Shown piece by piece: positions 1-9,405 of a stretch of DNA of 64,000 nt (positions are counted from its first letter, which is position 1; every line of letters starts with the position of its first letter). A program made the translations under genes and the position numbers. Below the pieces are notes generated by a model. That model searched no databases, was not told where the DNA came from, and saw only the letters and a program-made list of their open reading frames with translations. This stretch comes from Kushneria phyllosphaerae (GTDB lineage: Bacteria; Pseudomonadota; Gammaproteobacteria; Pseudomonadales; Halomonadaceae): positions 620,001-684,000 of the forward strand of contig NZ_ONZI01000001.1 of NCBI RefSeq assembly GCF_900312995.1. Direction: 5' to 3'.

Positions 1-818
1 GCCTGATGGATCCGCTGGCGCTGCTCGTCGCTTAAATAGGGGGCTGGGGCTTCCTCGACCAGCTTCTGATTGCGCCGCTGCAGCGAGCAGTCGCGGGTGC
101 CGACCACCACCACATTGCCGTGGGTATCGCCCATGATCTGGGCCTCGATATGGCGCGGGCGATCAAGATACTGCTCGACAAAGCACTCGCCGCGGCCGAA
201 GGCGGCTTCGGCCTCCCGGACCGCGGAGTGATAGCACTCGGCGACTTCGTCCATGCGCCAGGCCACCTTGAGACCGCGCCCGCCGCCGCCAAACGCCGCC
301 TTGATGGCGATCGGCAGGCCCACCTCCTCGGCAAAGGCCACGACGTCCTCGGCGTTTTTTACCGGGTCTTCGGTGCCGCGAGCCAGCGGGGCGCCCGCCT
401 TGAGCGCCAGTCGCCGTGCCTGAACCTTGTCCCCCAGCACATCGATGGTGTCCGGGTTCGGACCGATCCAGACGAGCCCTTCGTCCTGCACGGCGCGGGC
501 AAAGTCGGCGCGCTCGGAAAGAAACCCATAGCCCGGGTGAATGGCATCAACATGGGCACGACGGGCAACGTCGAGCAGCTTCTCAATTGACAGATAGCTT
601 TCCCCGGCGCGTTCACCGCCCAGGCCATAGGCTTCATCGGCCAGGCGCACATGCAGGGCGTCGAGATCCCCTTCGGCGTAGACGGCAACGGACGTGACGC
701 CGTAATCGCGGCAGGCGTGAATGACGCGCACCGCGATCTCGCCACGATTGGCAATCAGAACCCTTTTCAGGGGGCGCAGGCTGTTGTTCAGCGGGGGATG
801 TGTCTCGGGGGCATTCAT
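1..818 (-). CDS. Biotin carboxylase (acetyl-CoA carboxylase AccC-like), 3' part outside window
   Basis: Biotin carboxylase subunit, which carboxylates biotin on a carrier protein using ATP and bicarbonate. About 272 residues are visible, starting at the ATG at 818. Seen in sequence: the N-terminal motif [15 protein letters not shown], the HPGYGFLSE motif and the glycine-rich ATP loop GGGGRGLK; family length is about 450, so the C-terminal part lies beyond base 1. The start overlaps the stop of the fused pxpBC gene by 4 bases (ATGA), so the two are translationally coupled. Because it is the last visible gene of a 5-oxoprolinase operon, it is probably an accessory carboxylase rather than the housekeeping accC; a biotin carrier gene is expected next, outside the window. 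Family identity is secure, the specific role is inferred. Confidence 0.88.
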   Translation of the reverse strand, partial: MNAPETHPPLNNSLRPLKRVLIANRGEIAVRVIHACRDYGVTSVAVYAEGDLDALHVRLADEAYGLGGERAGESYLSIEKLLDVARRAHVDAIHPGYGFLSERADFARAVQDEGLVWIGPNPDTIDVLGDKVQARRLALKAGAPLARGTEDPVKNAEDVVAFAEEVGLPIAIKAAFGGGGRGLKVAWRMDEVAECYHSAVREAEAAFGRGECFVEQYLDRPRHIEAQIMGDTHGNVVVVGTRDCSLQRRNQKLVEEAPAPYLSDEQRQRIHQ

Positions 819-2422
819 GACGTGACCTCATGCAGGCTGTTCTCACCGGCCAGCGGTGCGAAACGGGTAAGCGGATGAAAGCGAACGGTGGTGCCGGGGG
901 GAATCTGCCCGGCCAGGTCCAGATGGTGATCGGCCACACAGGCGATCACCGGGTAGCCACCGGTCAGCGGATGATCGGCCAGAAACAGTACCGGCTGACC
1001 GCTGGCCGGCACCTGCAGGGCGCCGGTGACCGTGCCCTCGCTGGGCAGCTCTTCGCTGCGCTGGCGCGTCAGTGGGTGCTCACCTTCAAGTCGGATCCCG
1101 ACCCGGTCGGAGTGTGGAGTGACCTGCCAGGTCTGCTCGCACAACAGGGTCAGCGCTTCATCGGTAAACCAGTCACTGCGCGGTCCCATGATGATATCGA
1201 GCGTGATGCACTCACCGGCACGAGGCAGATCGAATTCCGGCGACTCACCGAGCGACAGTGCCGTGATGGCAAGCCCGGCAGAATGCAGGGTATCGCCGCG
1301 CGCTAGCGGTGCCGGCCCGAGTTTTGCCAGCGTATCGGTGGCACAGCTGCCGAGCACCGGGGCCACATCAAAGCCGCCGCGCAGGGCCAGATAGCAGCGC
1401 ACGCCGGCCGTGGTCGCACCCAGCGTCAGGGTGTCGCCTTCGGCGAGCTCAATGGGCTGCCAGCGTGCGCCGTCATGCCGGGTGCCCTCGGCGGTTTTGA
1501 TCGATACCGTGGTTTGCGCGCCGGTCACGGCCACGATGGTGGGTCGGTGGCAGCGCAGCGACAGCCCACCCTGGGCGGTCTCGATGACCGTGGAATGGGA
1601 GGGGTTGCCGACAATTCGGTTGGCACTGCGCAGGGCACTTTTGTCCATGGCGCCAGCACCGGAGACGCCCTGGCCGGTCTGGCCTTCACGGCCGAGGTCC
1701 TGAAAAAGACTCTGAAGCCCGGGCTGCAGGACTTCCAGGCAAGGCGTGGTGTCGGTAGTCGAGGGCTCGGAAGTATCGCGAGGCACGCTGATGCTGACCC
1801 GCTCGGGCGCATCTCCGGTAGCGCTGAAGCACACACGCATGCCGGGCTGGAGCAGCGCGGCCGGCTCGCGATGGATGTCCCACATTTCAAGCGGTGTCGT
1901 GCCGATCAGCTGCCAGCCGCCGGGGCTGTCGGTCGGGTAGATTCCGCTGAAGGTGCCGGCCAGTGCCACGGAACCGGCCGGAATACGGGTGCGAGGCGTA
2001 TCGCGCCGGGGCACGTCAAAGCCTGCACCGCCGGCCAGATAGGCAAAGCCTGGCGCAAAGCCGCAGAAGGCAACCTGATACTCATGTGCGCCGTGACGCC
2101 GGATCACCTCGTCGGTGCTCAGCGACAAATGTCTTGCCACGTCATCAAGGTCCTCACCGTTGTAGTACACGGGAATCTCGATCAGCTCGCCGTGCTGGTG
2201 GCTGGCACCAACGCTGACAGGGCATGCCATCAGCGTATGGCTCAGCTGTTCGGCGCTGATGCGTGCCGGCATGAAGCTCACCAGCAGGGTACGCGCGGCC
2301 GGAATGACGTTGGTGACCCCGCTGATCGGCGCTCGCTGGAGCTGGTCAAAAAGCCCCAGTGCCTGCGACAGGTCATCCAGCTCGACGAGCAGAGTGCTCA
2401 GATTGACGGGAAGTATTCTCAC
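815..2422 (-). CDS. pxpBC: Fused 5-oxoprolinase subunits PxpB-PxpC (KipI-KipA)
   Basis: 535 residues. The first ~215 match PxpB/KipI (motif [10 protein letters not shown] near residue 120) and the remainder matches PxpC/KipA ([20 protein letters not shown] around residue 255). The two halves are separate proteins in E. coli and B. subtilis and are fused here. With PxpA they form the ATP-dependent prokaryotic 5-oxoprolinase that opens pyroglutamate to glutamate. The gene lies 33 bases downstream of the YcsI-type gene and overlaps the biotin carboxylase by 4 bases. The same fold occurs in urea carboxylase/allophanate enzymes, so another amide substrate is possible, but the adjacent pxpA favours 5-oxoproline. 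Confidence 0.88.
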   Translation of the reverse strand: MRILPVNLSTLLVELDDLSQALGLFDQLQRAPISGVTNVIPAARTLLVSFMPARISAEQLSHTLMACPVSVGASHQHGELIEIPVYYNGEDLDDVARHLSLSTDEVIRRHGAHEYQVAFCGFAPGFAYLAGGAGFDVPRRDTPRTRIPAGSVALAGTFSGIYPTDSPGGWQLIGTTPLEMWDIHREPAALLQPGMRVCFSATGDAPERVSISVPRDTSEPSTTDTTPCLEVLQPGLQSLFQDLGREGQTGQGVSGAGAMDKSALRSANRIVGNPSHSTVIETAQGGLSLRCHRPTIVAVTGAQTTVSIKTAEGTRHDGARWQPIELAEGDTLTLGATTAGVRCYLALRGGFDVAPVLGSCATDTLAKLGPAPLARGDTLHSAGLAITALSLGESPEFDLPRAGECITLDIIMGPRSDWFTDEALTLLCEQTWQVTPHSDRVGIRLEGEHPLTRQRSEELPSEGTVTGALQVPASGQPVLFLADHPLTGGYPVIACVADHHLDLAGQIPPGTTVRFHPLTRFAPLAGENSLHEVTS

Positions 2423-2455
2423 AGGAACTCCTGAAAGCGTGCCGTGGCGTGTCGG

Positions 2456-3238
2456 TCAGACGTGATAGCGGTTGCCCGGCACATCGGTAATGAACATGTG
2501 CCCGGGGGCGTGGGTGAGGGCAAAGGGCACATTCGAGGCCATCACGGCCGCCTGCGGGGTCACGCCACAGGCCCAGAACACCGGGATTTCACCGGGCTCG
2601 ATACGTACGGGATCGCCGAAGTCGGGTTGGTCGATGTCCCGGATACCCAATGCGCCCGGGTCGCCCACATGAATCGGGGCACCGTGAACGCCGGGGTAGC
2701 GTGCGGTGATGGTGCTTGCCCGGGCAATATGGGCGGCCGGGAGCGGACGCATCGAGACCACCACCTCGCCCCGTAGTCGCCCGGCCGGACGACAGGGCAG
2801 AGTGGTGCGATACATCGGCACGTTGGTGTTGTCGGTGATGTGGCGAACCTCGATGCCGGCCTCGATCAGGGCGCTTTCAAAGGTGAAGCTACAGCCGATC
2901 AAAAAGGTGATCAGATCCGGATGCTCCTCCCAGCAGGGCCTGGCATCATCGAGCTCCTTGATAAGCACGCCGTCGCGCCAGAGCCGGTAGCGCGGCAGGT
3001 CGGTGCGAAGATCCGCGCCTTCGGCAAGGACGGTGCGCCAGTCGCCGGGATCGCTGACCTCCAGTACCGGGCTGGCCTGCGGATTGCGCTGGGCATAGAG
3101 CAGAAAATCCCATGCCCAGTCACGTGGCAGGGCGATCAGATTGGCCTGGGTCATGCCCGGGGCGAGTCCGGCAGTGGGCCGACGCTCACCGGCTCGAAAG
3201 CGCTCGCGCGCCTGACGGGCCTGCTCGAGTGCGCTCAT
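2456..3238 (-). CDS. YcsI-type putative hydro-lyase (DUF1445, D-glutamate cyclase-like)
   Basis: 260 residues from the ATG at 3238; this start overlaps the pxpA stop by 4 bases (ATGA), so the longer upstream reading is rejected. Seen: [13 protein letters not shown] in the middle and [11 protein letters not shown] near the C-terminus, both characteristic of the DUF1445/YcsI family. Members are annotated as hydro-lyases, and relatives of the family include D-glutamate cyclases that interconvert D-glutamate and 5-oxo-D-proline. That would fit a 5-oxoproline operon (inference). The gene order NRAMP-like / pxpA / ycsI / pxpB / pxpC is the same set as ycsG-ycsF-ycsI-kipI-kipA of B. subtilis. Confidence 0.85.
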   Translation of the reverse strand: MSALEQARQARERFRAGERRPTAGLAPGMTQANLIALPRDWAWDFLLYAQRNPQASPVLEVSDPGDWRTVLAEGADLRTDLPRYRLWRDGVLIKELDDARPCWEEHPDLITFLIGCSFTFESALIEAGIEVRHITDNTNVPMYRTTLPCRPAGRLRGEVVVSMRPLPAAHIARASTITARYPGVHGAPIHVGDPGALGIRDIDQPDFGDPVRIEPGEIPVFWACGVTPQAAVMASNVPFALTHAPGHMFITDVPGNRYHV

Positions 3239-4005
3239 GGCCCTGTCTCTGCAAAGGCCTTGAGCTTGATGCCGCTTCTGGCCAGTCGTGATCGTACGGC
3301 AGCCGCCAGTGCGACGGCGCCGGGGCTGTCGCCATGGACACAGATGGAATCGGCCTGAAGGGCAATGTCGTGGCCGTCGATGCACTCGATCACGCCCTCT
3401 CGCGCCAGACGCTGCATCCGTTCGGCGACCTGGTCGGCATCGTGGAGCACGGCCCCCGCTTCCCGGCGCGAGACCAGGCTGCCATCACGGTTGTAGGCGC
3501 GATCGGCAAAGGCCTCGGCGGCCACGCGCAGGCCGGCCTTGCACGCCCACTCGTTCAGCGGCGACCCGGCCAGCGTCATCAGGACCAGGGAGGCATCGAC
3601 ATCATCAATGGCGGCCAGCACGGCATCTGCCTGGCGCCGGTCGTGAGCAATGGTGTTGTAGAGCGCCCCGTGTGGCTTGACATAGCGCACCTGCGTGCCG
3701 GCGGCGCGGGCCAGTCCCTTGAGGGCGCCGATTTGATAGATCACATCGGCGCGCAGTTCATCGCTGGCGATGTCCATGTTGCGTCGGCCAAAACCCACCA
3801 GATCCGGATAGCCGACATGAGCACCGACCGTGACGCCATGGCTGGCCGCCGCCTTCAGGGTGCGCAATATGCCGGCCGGGTCGCCGGCATGAAAGCCGCA
3901 GGCGACGTTGGCGCTGGTGACAATACCGAGCATGGTAGCGTCATCACCCATGTGCCACTGGCCGAAGCTTTCTCCCAGATCGCTGTTTAAATCGATAAAG
4001 GACAT
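3235..4005 (-). CDS. pxpA: 5-oxoprolinase subunit PxpA (LamB/YcsF family)
   Basis: 256 residues, full family length (~250). The N-terminus carries the family signature [11 protein letters not shown] followed by [16 protein letters not shown], and [16 protein letters not shown] follows. PxpA works with PxpB and PxpC to hydrolyse 5-oxoproline in an ATP-dependent reaction in the cytoplasm. It sits 35 bases downstream of the NRAMP-like transporter gene and overlaps the next gene by 4 bases, so it is part of one transcription unit running leftward. Confidence 0.92.
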   Translation of the reverse strand: MSFIDLNSDLGESFGQWHMGDDATMLGIVTSANVACGFHAGDPAGILRTLKAAASHGVTVGAHVGYPDLVGFGRRNMDIASDELRADVIYQIGALKGLARAAGTQVRYVKPHGALYNTIAHDRRQADAVLAAIDDVDASLVLMTLAGSPLNEWACKAGLRVAAEAFADRAYNRDGSLVSRREAGAVLHDADQVAERMQRLAREGVIECIDGHDIALQADSICVHGDSPGAVALAAAVRSRLARSGIKLKAFAETGP

Positions 4006-4040
4006 GTGAGGCTCCTGTTCAGGAAGACAGTGTCAAAAGG

Positions 4041-5279
4041 TCAGGCAGACGGTGTCAGAAAGGCAAAGATCGGGCCGATGGCGTTAAAGCCCATATACCA
4101 GGTGAGCGCGCAGACCACGGCGCCGGAGACCAGCAGCCAGCGTGGGTAGCGATGGCCGTGCATCAGGTCACTACGCTGCCAGGCCACGTAAATGAACAGC
4201 GTCAGCCCTACCGGCAAAATCAGGCCGTTAAAGCCACCGACAAACACCAGTAGCGCAGCGGGCGGGGTGCCTATCGACACGAAGGCGATCAGTGAGATGG
4301 CGATGAACACCAGTGTGGCGCGGTTACGTATGCCCTCGCTGATGCCGGGGCGAAAGGCGCTTAAAAAGCTCATGGAGGTGTAGGCCGCCCCGATGATGCT
4401 GGTGATGCCGGCGGCCCACAGAATCAGGCCAAAGGCGCGCAGGCCCAGCTCTCCGGCGGCGGCCTGAAAGGCCTGAGCGGCCGGGTTGGCGCTCTGACTG
4501 GACACGTCGATGATCACGCCGCTGGCCACCACGCCGAGAATGGCGAGAAACAGGATGTAGCGCATCAGCCCGGTGACCAGGATGCCGCGCAGTGCCGCCT
4601 TCGAGACGGTCTCGACGTTATCGACGCCGCCCAGGCCGCGGTCCAGCAGACGGTGGGCACCGGCATAGGTAATGTAGCCGCCGACGGTGCCGCCCACGAT
4701 GGTAGTGATGGTGGCGAAGTTGATGGTGTCGGGCATCACGGTCTGGCGCAGCGCCTCGCCCACGGGCGGGTTGGACGCGATGGCGACGAACACCGTCATC
4801 GCCATCATCAACACGCCCAGCACGATGATGATGCGATCGATGGCCACGCCGGCGCGTCGGGAAGAGAAAATACCGGCGGCAATCACGGCGCTGATCAGCC
4901 CGCCCCATGTCGTGTCCAGCCCCAGCAGGGCATTGAGCCCCAGGCCTGCGCCGGCGATGTTGCCGACGTTGAAGGTCAGTCCGCCAATGATGATCAACAC
5001 GGCCAGCAGATAACCACTGCCGGGCAGCGCCGCGTTGGCGACCTCGGGGGCGCGCATGCCGGTGACGGTGACCACCCGCCAGATATTGAGCTGTACCACC
5101 AGGTCGATCAGGATCGAGGCCAGAATGCCGAAGGCAAAGGCCGCGCCCATTGTGGCGGTAAAGGTAGCGGTCTGGGTGATAAAACCGGGGCCCACGGCCG
5201 AGGTGGCCATCAAAAAGACGGCACCAATCAGTGAGGCACGTCGGGAGCGGGCGAACCCGACGTCAGGAGTATCTGCCAT
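4041..5279 (-). CDS. NRAMP-superfamily membrane transporter without metal-binding motifs
   Basis: 412 residues from the ATG at 5279 (MADTPDVGF), chosen because the upstream extension has no membrane or family character. About 11 hydrophobic segments are visible. The overall pattern is that of NRAMP-type carriers such as YcsG, but the metal-binding DPGN of helix 1 is replaced by VGPGF and the MPH of helix 6 by YITYAGAH. It therefore probably does not carry Mn2+/Fe2+. As first gene of a 5-oxoprolinase operon it is a good candidate for the 5-oxoproline or related amide importer (inference). A divergent GntR gene lies 283 bases away. Confidence 0.8.
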   Translation of the reverse strand: MADTPDVGFARSRRASLIGAVFLMATSAVGPGFITQTATFTATMGAAFAFGILASILIDLVVQLNIWRVVTVTGMRAPEVANAALPGSGYLLAVLIIIGGLTFNVGNIAGAGLGLNALLGLDTTWGGLISAVIAAGIFSSRRAGVAIDRIIIVLGVLMMAMTVFVAIASNPPVGEALRQTVMPDTINFATITTIVGGTVGGYITYAGAHRLLDRGLGGVDNVETVSKAALRGILVTGLMRYILFLAILGVVASGVIIDVSSQSANPAAQAFQAAAGELGLRAFGLILWAAGITSIIGAAYTSMSFLSAFRPGISEGIRNRATLVFIAISLIAFVSIGTPPAALLVFVGGFNGLILPVGLTLFIYVAWQRSDLMHGHRYPRWLLVSGAVVCALTWYMGFNAIGPIFAFLTPSA

Positions 5280-5378
5280 GTCAAAGGCTCCGAAAGAGGA
5301 AGGGGGCACAGGCCATACCAGCAATTGGCGTGCCACAATGGGCTGATCGGCCGGATTTTGTAGGTGTTGCCCGTGTTG

Positions 5379-5391
5379 ATTGTTCAACAAT
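5379..5391. promoter_or_regulatory. Perfect dyad in the pxp/GntR divergent region, candidate operator
   Basis: ATTGTT-C-AACAAT is a perfect 13-base inverted repeat between the two divergent genes; it overlaps a second dyad GTTGA-N4-TCAAC at 5375-5388. GntR/FCD regulators usually bind short palindromes in such positions, so this is a plausible site for the neighbouring regulator. No binding data. Confidence 0.4.
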
Positions 5392-5562
5392 AGCCCCGAA
5401 GGCGACGTGAAGATATTCGACTTGCGTTCCATTTCGGCGCAACAGAACGCGATGAGGCTCTTTTTTGGTGCGCGAGTTCGGGGCGAGAGGCGAGCTTGTC
5501 GGCAGCCCCCTTTATCGGGAACACTGGGTGGGTCTCAACGTCATGATCGGAATTGCGTTTAC

Positions 5563-6231
5563 ATGAAAAAGCAGGCTCTGGAAGACAGGCGGGAATCTCT
5601 GGGAAACACCGTGGCAGCGGGCATTCGACGCCTGCTGGTAGAAGGGGCGTTCACTCCCGGGCAGCGTCTGTCGGAAGTTGCGCTGTGTGAGCGGCTGGGC
5701 GTGTCGCGCAATACACTCCGGGAAGCCTTTCGCACGCTGGCCCATGAAGGTCTGGTCACGCATCAGCCGCATCGCGGTGTCTTCGTGACCAGCCCCGATG
5801 CCGCCTCCATTGTCGAGATCTACCGCCTGCGGCGCTTTATCGAATGCCGTGCGCTCAGCGAGGCCTGGCCCAGCCATCCGGCGGTAAGAGAGATGCGCGT
5901 CGCGGTGGATGAGGCGCACGCGCGCAGCGAGCAGCAGGACTGGCTGGCAGTGGGTACGGCCAACATGGCCTTTCATGGTGCCATCGTGGCGCTGGCGGAC
6001 AGCCCTCGGCTGAACGGCTTTTTTCGCCAGATTCTGGCCGAGCTGCGTCTCGCCTTCGGGTTGATGTCCGACAAGGAGTGGCTGCATGCCCCTTATGTCG
6101 ACATGAACCGGCAGGTGCTGGAGACCTTTGAAGCCAGTGATACAAAAGCGGCCGTGGCTCTGCTGGAGCAGTATCTGGCTCAGTCCGAACGGGTTGTGCT
6201 GGCCGCCTGGGAGCGTCAGGTTGCGACTTGA
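5563..6231 (+). CDS. GntR-family regulator, FadR subfamily with FCD domain
   Basis: 222 residues from the ATG at 5563 (MKKQALEDRR). The N-terminal winged helix shows LSEVALCERLGVSRNTLREA at about residues 40-60 and GLVTHQPHRGVFVT; the C-terminal FCD domain contains MAFHGAIVALADSPRL. Several usual FCD metal ligands look replaced (the EHR-type motif reads MNRQ, and the final His position reads EQYLAQ), so ligand binding may be metal-independent. It is divergent from the 5-oxoproline operon and is its likely repressor or activator. An in-frame extension to 5380 exists but has no family similarity. Confidence 0.88.
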   Translation: MKKQALEDRRESLGNTVAAGIRRLLVEGAFTPGQRLSEVALCERLGVSRNTLREAFRTLAHEGLVTHQPHRGVFVTSPDAASIVEIYRLRRFIECRALSEAWPSHPAVREMRVAVDEAHARSEQQDWLAVGTANMAFHGAIVALADSPRLNGFFRQILAELRLAFGLMSDKEWLHAPYVDMNRQVLETFEASDTKAAVALLEQYLAQSERVVLAAWERQVAT

Positions 6232-6252
6232 AGGCCTCGATGATCAAATGAC

Positions 6253-6284
6253 AAAAGGCCCCGCCATGGCTGGCGGGGCCTTTT
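6253..6284. terminator. Bidirectional intrinsic terminator between gntR and ibpA
   Basis: Perfect 13-base stem AAAAGGCCCCGCC / GGCGGGGCCTTTT with a 6-base loop. The A- and T-runs at its ends allow it to act for both converging genes. Confidence 0.85.
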
Positions 6285-6324
6285 AACGTCGTTTTTATCG
6301 CCCTGAGCGGGCGATATTGGCCTC

Positions 6325-6819
6325 TCAGGCGCTGACGGTCTCGCCGGATTCGGCACGTGCTTTCTGGTTCGAGAAGTCGCTCAGGGCATGCCGGCCCGTG
6401 TTGATCGGGATCTGACGGGCGCGCTGCTGCTCGGGAACCACGCGCAGCAGGTCAACCATCAACAGGCCGTTTTCAAGCCTTGCGCCCTGGATCTCGATGT
6501 TTTCGTCAAGCCTGAAGGAGAGCCGGAACGCGCGTTTGGCGATGCCGCGATGCAGCCAGGTGACGCCTGACGTGCCACTGTCCTGCTCGCTGCGCCCGCC
6601 GGTAATGGTCAGTACGCGATTTTCGACGTTAACATCAAGCTCTTCCTCGGCGAATCCGGCCGTGGCCACCGCGATACGGTAGTCATTGTCGCCGTGCTTT
6701 TCGACGTTGTAGGGCGGATAGCTGGGTCCGTCGTTGTGAACGGCCTGCTCGAATAGATCATTCAGGCGATCAAAGCCGATGCTGCGACGAAAGAGTGGGG
6801 AAAGGGTCATGGCGTTCAT
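6325..6819 (-). CDS. ibpA: Small heat-shock protein IbpA (Hsp20)
   Basis: 164 residues. ATP-independent holdase chaperone that binds aggregating proteins in heat stress. The N-terminus LSPLFRRSIGFDRLNDLF and the alpha-crystallin domain (YRIAVATAGFAEEELDVNV, then RGIAKRAFRLSFRL) match the IbpA/IbpB family, with a conserved hydrophobic ENGLLMVDL segment near the C-terminus. A strong AGGAGG lies 4 bases before the start; a second in-frame ATG at 6810 is less well spaced. Regulation is visible: a sigma-32-type promoter and a ROSE-like hairpin that hides the ribosome site. Confidence 0.93.
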   Translation of the reverse strand: MNAMTLSPLFRRSIGFDRLNDLFEQAVHNDGPSYPPYNVEKHGDNDYRIAVATAGFAEEELDVNVENRVLTITGGRSEQDSGTSGVTWLHRGIAKRAFRLSFRLDENIEIQGARLENGLLMVDLLRVVPEQQRARQIPINTGRHALSDFSNQKARAESGETVSA

Positions 6820-6823
6820 AAAA

Positions 6824-6843
6824 CCTCCTGATTAACAGCAAAG
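6824..6843 (-). promoter_or_regulatory. ROSE-like RNA thermometer hairpin over the ibpA ribosome-binding site
   Basis: On the minus strand the leader reads CUUUGCUG-UUAAU-CAGGAGG directly before the start. CUUU[G]CUG pairs with CAGGAGG with one bulged G, which reproduces the conserved UYGCU / AGGA element of ROSE thermometers. Another small hairpin (CACU-CACGGU-AGUG) lies just upstream, at about 6852-6865. The leader is about 115 bases, the usual scale for ROSE. Confidence 0.75.
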
Positions 6844-6941
6844 TTTGTCACTACCGTGAGTGGGTACTTGCAGACCTGCATGGGCAGCATCTGCGCTCGC
6901 GTTGGCAACTCTGAGTGAGCCTGTTATCGCGACATTATGGT

Positions 6942-6969
6942 AAATAGTGGCGTCCTGCGGCGTTTCAAG
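6942..6969 (-). promoter_or_regulatory. Sigma-32 (heat-shock) type promoter of ibpA
   Basis: Minus strand: CTTGAAA (6969-6963), 12 bases, then CCACTATTT (6950-6942), close to the sigma-32 consensus CTTGAAA / CCCCATNT. It lies about 120 bases before the ibpA start, leaving room for the thermometer leader. The rest of the 6844-7189 gap holds no other gene that I can see. Confidence 0.65.
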
Positions 6970-7189
6970 TCTTCCCTGAAAAAAATCCCTGTCAGCCGAT
7001 TGCGCACCACTGTCAGGCAAAATAGGGTCGGCTCTTCAGGTTTCAACGGGTCAATACAAAAAAATTTTCAACCGGAGCAGGGCGTCCGGCACAGGCTTTT
7101 GATAGCGGTATGTTTAGTCTTTGTCGGGGGCTTCTTTTTTGTCGCCAGGCGTCGATAATCACGGGATTACGATCACTGGAAAACATCAC

Positions 7190-7375
7190 ATGAATCAGCC
7201 CCACATTCACGGCCCGAACTGTCAGCACGATCATGACCATCATGGACACGTCCACGGCCCCAATTGTAATCACGGCGCTCAGACACCGGTGCGCAACGCC
7301 TTGAAGGATGTGGGGCGCAATGACCCGTGTCCCTGTGGCAGCAACAAAAAGTTCAAGAAGTGTCACGGCGGCTAG
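7190..7375 (+). CDS. 61-residue His-rich SEC-C motif protein
   Basis: Starts at the ATG at 7190 ([11 protein letters not shown]), preceded by GGAAAA. The N-terminal half contains two copies of an HxHGPNCxH unit ([18 protein letters not shown]) separated by a His/Asp run, and the C-terminus is a complete SEC-C zinc motif, [23 protein letters not shown] tails of SecA and other proteins bind zinc and contact SecB or ribosomes. Both halves should bind metal; the function is unknown. It sits alone between the ibpA promoter and the catalase terminator. Confidence 0.82.
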   Translation: MNQPHIHGPNCQHDHDHHGHVHGPNCNHGAQTPVRNALKDVGRNDPCPCGSNKKFKKCHGG

Positions 7376-7403
7376 CCGCCCGGCAAAAAGACAGGAATAA
7401 AAA

Positions 7404-7427
7404 AACCGGCGCCCGAGGGCGCCGGTT
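7404..7427 (-). terminator. Intrinsic terminator of the catalase gene
   Basis: 11-base GC-rich stem AACCGGCGCCC / GGGCGCCGGTT. On the minus strand it is followed by a run of T (A-run at 7396-7405 on the plus strand). It may also stop transcription from the SEC-C gene. Confidence 0.75.
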
Positions 7428-7460
7428 CGTTATCCAGCAGGGACGCAATGATCCCGGCGT

Positions 7461-9113
7461 TTAGAGGGTGCCGCCGAGCACTTCTTCTGCCGTGGTCTGA
7501 CGGTTGTTGACCGAGCTGGTCCACTGGCCCCAGCCGTCGGCGCTGACGGTATCGCCGTTATTGCCCAGATTCTCGAGCCGCTTTTTGTCCTCATCGGTGA
7601 GGACCTGTTTGGCCAGCGGCGGGAGATGGGTGACATCGCCCACGTTCATGCCAAGCCCGTCGGCCACGCGGTGGCCGTAGTCGTCATGCACCATCCAGAA
7701 GTGCCACAGCATGCGCTCCTGCACGTCACGCTCGCACTGACCCAGCAGTTCCACCATATTGCCGGTCAGATCGTCACGCTCCCAGTCCATCATGGTGTTA
7801 TAGCGACCGCGCGCCTGGACGTAATCGTTGCGACGCTCCAGCACACTGCGGGTCAGCGGGCCGCGCACTTCGGGCGCATTGTAGGGCTCTTCGCGCTCGG
7901 CTTCGTGCAGACCGTTGTGAATCGACGGCTCGAAGTTGATATGCGGATTCTGCTCCGAGGCATGATCGACGTGATAGGCCATCTGACCATCACGCTGATT
8001 GGTGGCCACCTTCGCATTTTTGGGCTGATTGACCGGCAGCTGCAGGTAGTTTGGCCCGATGCGATAGCGCTGGGTGTCAGAATAGGAAAACGTACGACCG
8101 ACCAGCATCTTGTCGTCGGAGAAGTCCAGACCGTCGACCAGTACGCCGGTACCCATGGCGATCTGATCGTTTTCGGCAAAGAAGTTCTGCACGTTGCGGT
8201 TAAGCGTCATGACGCCAATCCTGCGCAGCGGGAACTGATCTTCCGGCCAGACCTTGGTGTCATCCAGCGGGTCCCAGTCGAGCTCGGGGTGATCGTGATC
8301 TTCCATCAGCTGCACGAAAACGTCCCACTTCGGGTAGTCACCGCGCTCGATGGCTTCGAACAGATCCTTCGAGGCCGACCCCAGATCCTGGCCCTGCACT
8401 TTGGCGGCTTCAGCCGCGGTGAGGCTTGCCACCCCGCACTGCGGATGGAAGTGGTACTTGACCAGTACCGTCTCGCCCCGGGCGTTGACCATCTTGTAGG
8501 TGTTGACCCCGAAGCCTTCCTGGTGACGATAGCTGGCCGGAATGCCGCGCGGGCTGAACAGATGCGTCAGCATGTTCATCGCCTCGGGCGTCTGGCTCAT
8601 GAAATCGAAGATGCGGTTGGGTTCCTGACGGAAAGTGACCGGGTCGGGCTTGAGCGAGTGGATCACGTCCGGGAACTTGATCGCATCACGGATAAAGAAC
8701 ACGGGCAGGTTATTACCGACCAGGTCCCAGTTGCCGTCTTCGGTGTAGAACTTGACCGCAAAACCGCGCGGGTCACGGGCAGCTTCTGAAGAGTCACGAC
8801 CGCCGATGACAGTTGAAAAGCGCAGCGCCAGGTCGGTCTTCTTGCCGGCGTCCTGAAAGAGTTTTGCACGTGTGTACTTCGAGGCCGGCTCGTCACCGAT
8901 CATGCCGGTGGCTTCAAACTCGCCGTAGGCCAGAAAGCCGCGGGCATGGACCACGCGCTCGGGAATGCGCTCGCGGTCGAAATGACTGATCTTTTCCAGG
9001 AACTGATAGTTCTCAAGCGTTGCCGGGCCACGGCTGCCGACCGTGCGCTGCGACTGATTATTGCTGACGGGATGACCCTGCCGGTTGGTCAGCTCGTTGT
9101 GTTTATCTGCCAT
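7461..9113 (-). CDS. katA: Monofunctional haem catalase
   Basis: 550 residues; decomposes hydrogen peroxide. The active-site region [15 protein letters not shown] (essential His) is near residue 55 and the proximal haem-ligand Tyr lies in [17 protein letters not shown] near residue 345; the asparagine of [12 protein letters not shown] is also present. The start at 9113 (MADKHNEL) is chosen because GAGGAG lies 6 bases before it; an earlier in-frame ATG at 9134 would put that ribosome site inside the coding region. It is longer than typical small-subunit catalases (~480) because of a C-terminal extension after the catalase core. Monocistronic, ends at a strong terminator. Confidence 0.93.
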   Translation of the reverse strand: MADKHNELTNRQGHPVSNNQSQRTVGSRGPATLENYQFLEKISHFDRERIPERVVHARGFLAYGEFEATGMIGDEPASKYTRAKLFQDAGKKTDLALRFSTVIGGRDSSEAARDPRGFAVKFYTEDGNWDLVGNNLPVFFIRDAIKFPDVIHSLKPDPVTFRQEPNRIFDFMSQTPEAMNMLTHLFSPRGIPASYRHQEGFGVNTYKMVNARGETVLVKYHFHPQCGVASLTAAEAAKVQGQDLGSASKDLFEAIERGDYPKWDVFVQLMEDHDHPELDWDPLDDTKVWPEDQFPLRRIGVMTLNRNVQNFFAENDQIAMGTGVLVDGLDFSDDKMLVGRTFSYSDTQRYRIGPNYLQLPVNQPKNAKVATNQRDGQMAYHVDHASEQNPHINFEPSIHNGLHEAEREEPYNAPEVRGPLTRSVLERRNDYVQARGRYNTMMDWERDDLTGNMVELLGQCERDVQERMLWHFWMVHDDYGHRVADGLGMNVGDVTHLPPLAKQVLTDEDKKRLENLGNNGDTVSADGWGQWTSSVNNRQTTAEEVLGGTL

Positions 9114-9275
9114 GCCATTCTCCTCTTTGGACATCCTGTCCGAATGGGGGTGTCAGGCGCCGGTCACGAGCGGCCCCGAACGCGAAAGATATCACGGTAA
9201 CTTCATGGATTAGTCCTATCGTCCCGTAGAGGCCAGGGCTATGACGCCCAAAGAGAAGGTCGCATGCCAGAGGCA

Positions 9276-9291
9276 TGTTTCACGTGAAACA
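9276..9291. promoter_or_regulatory. parS: parS-like ParB binding site, perfect palindrome
   Basis: TGTTTCACGTGAAACA, a perfect 16-base palindrome (18 with flanking A/T) equal to the bacterial parS consensus. It lies in the non-coding gap between the catalase and cupin genes. The rest of the gap (9114-9405) holds no other recognisable element. Confidence 0.85.
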
Positions 9292-9405
9292 TCGTTGATG
9301 CTTAAGAGGTGGCATCACGTGCCCGCATCGAGCATGAACGGCACAGGTCGATTCGGCACAAAAGGGCACTATGGCGGCTCTCACAACAAAACAAGAGTAC
9401 GCCTG

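Noticed and set aside
815..3238. Urea carboxylase/allophanate hydrolase locus
   Set aside because: The fused KipI-KipA type and the biotin carboxylase recall urea amidolyase, but pxpA and ycsI neighbours and absence of an amidase domain favour 5-oxoprolinase.
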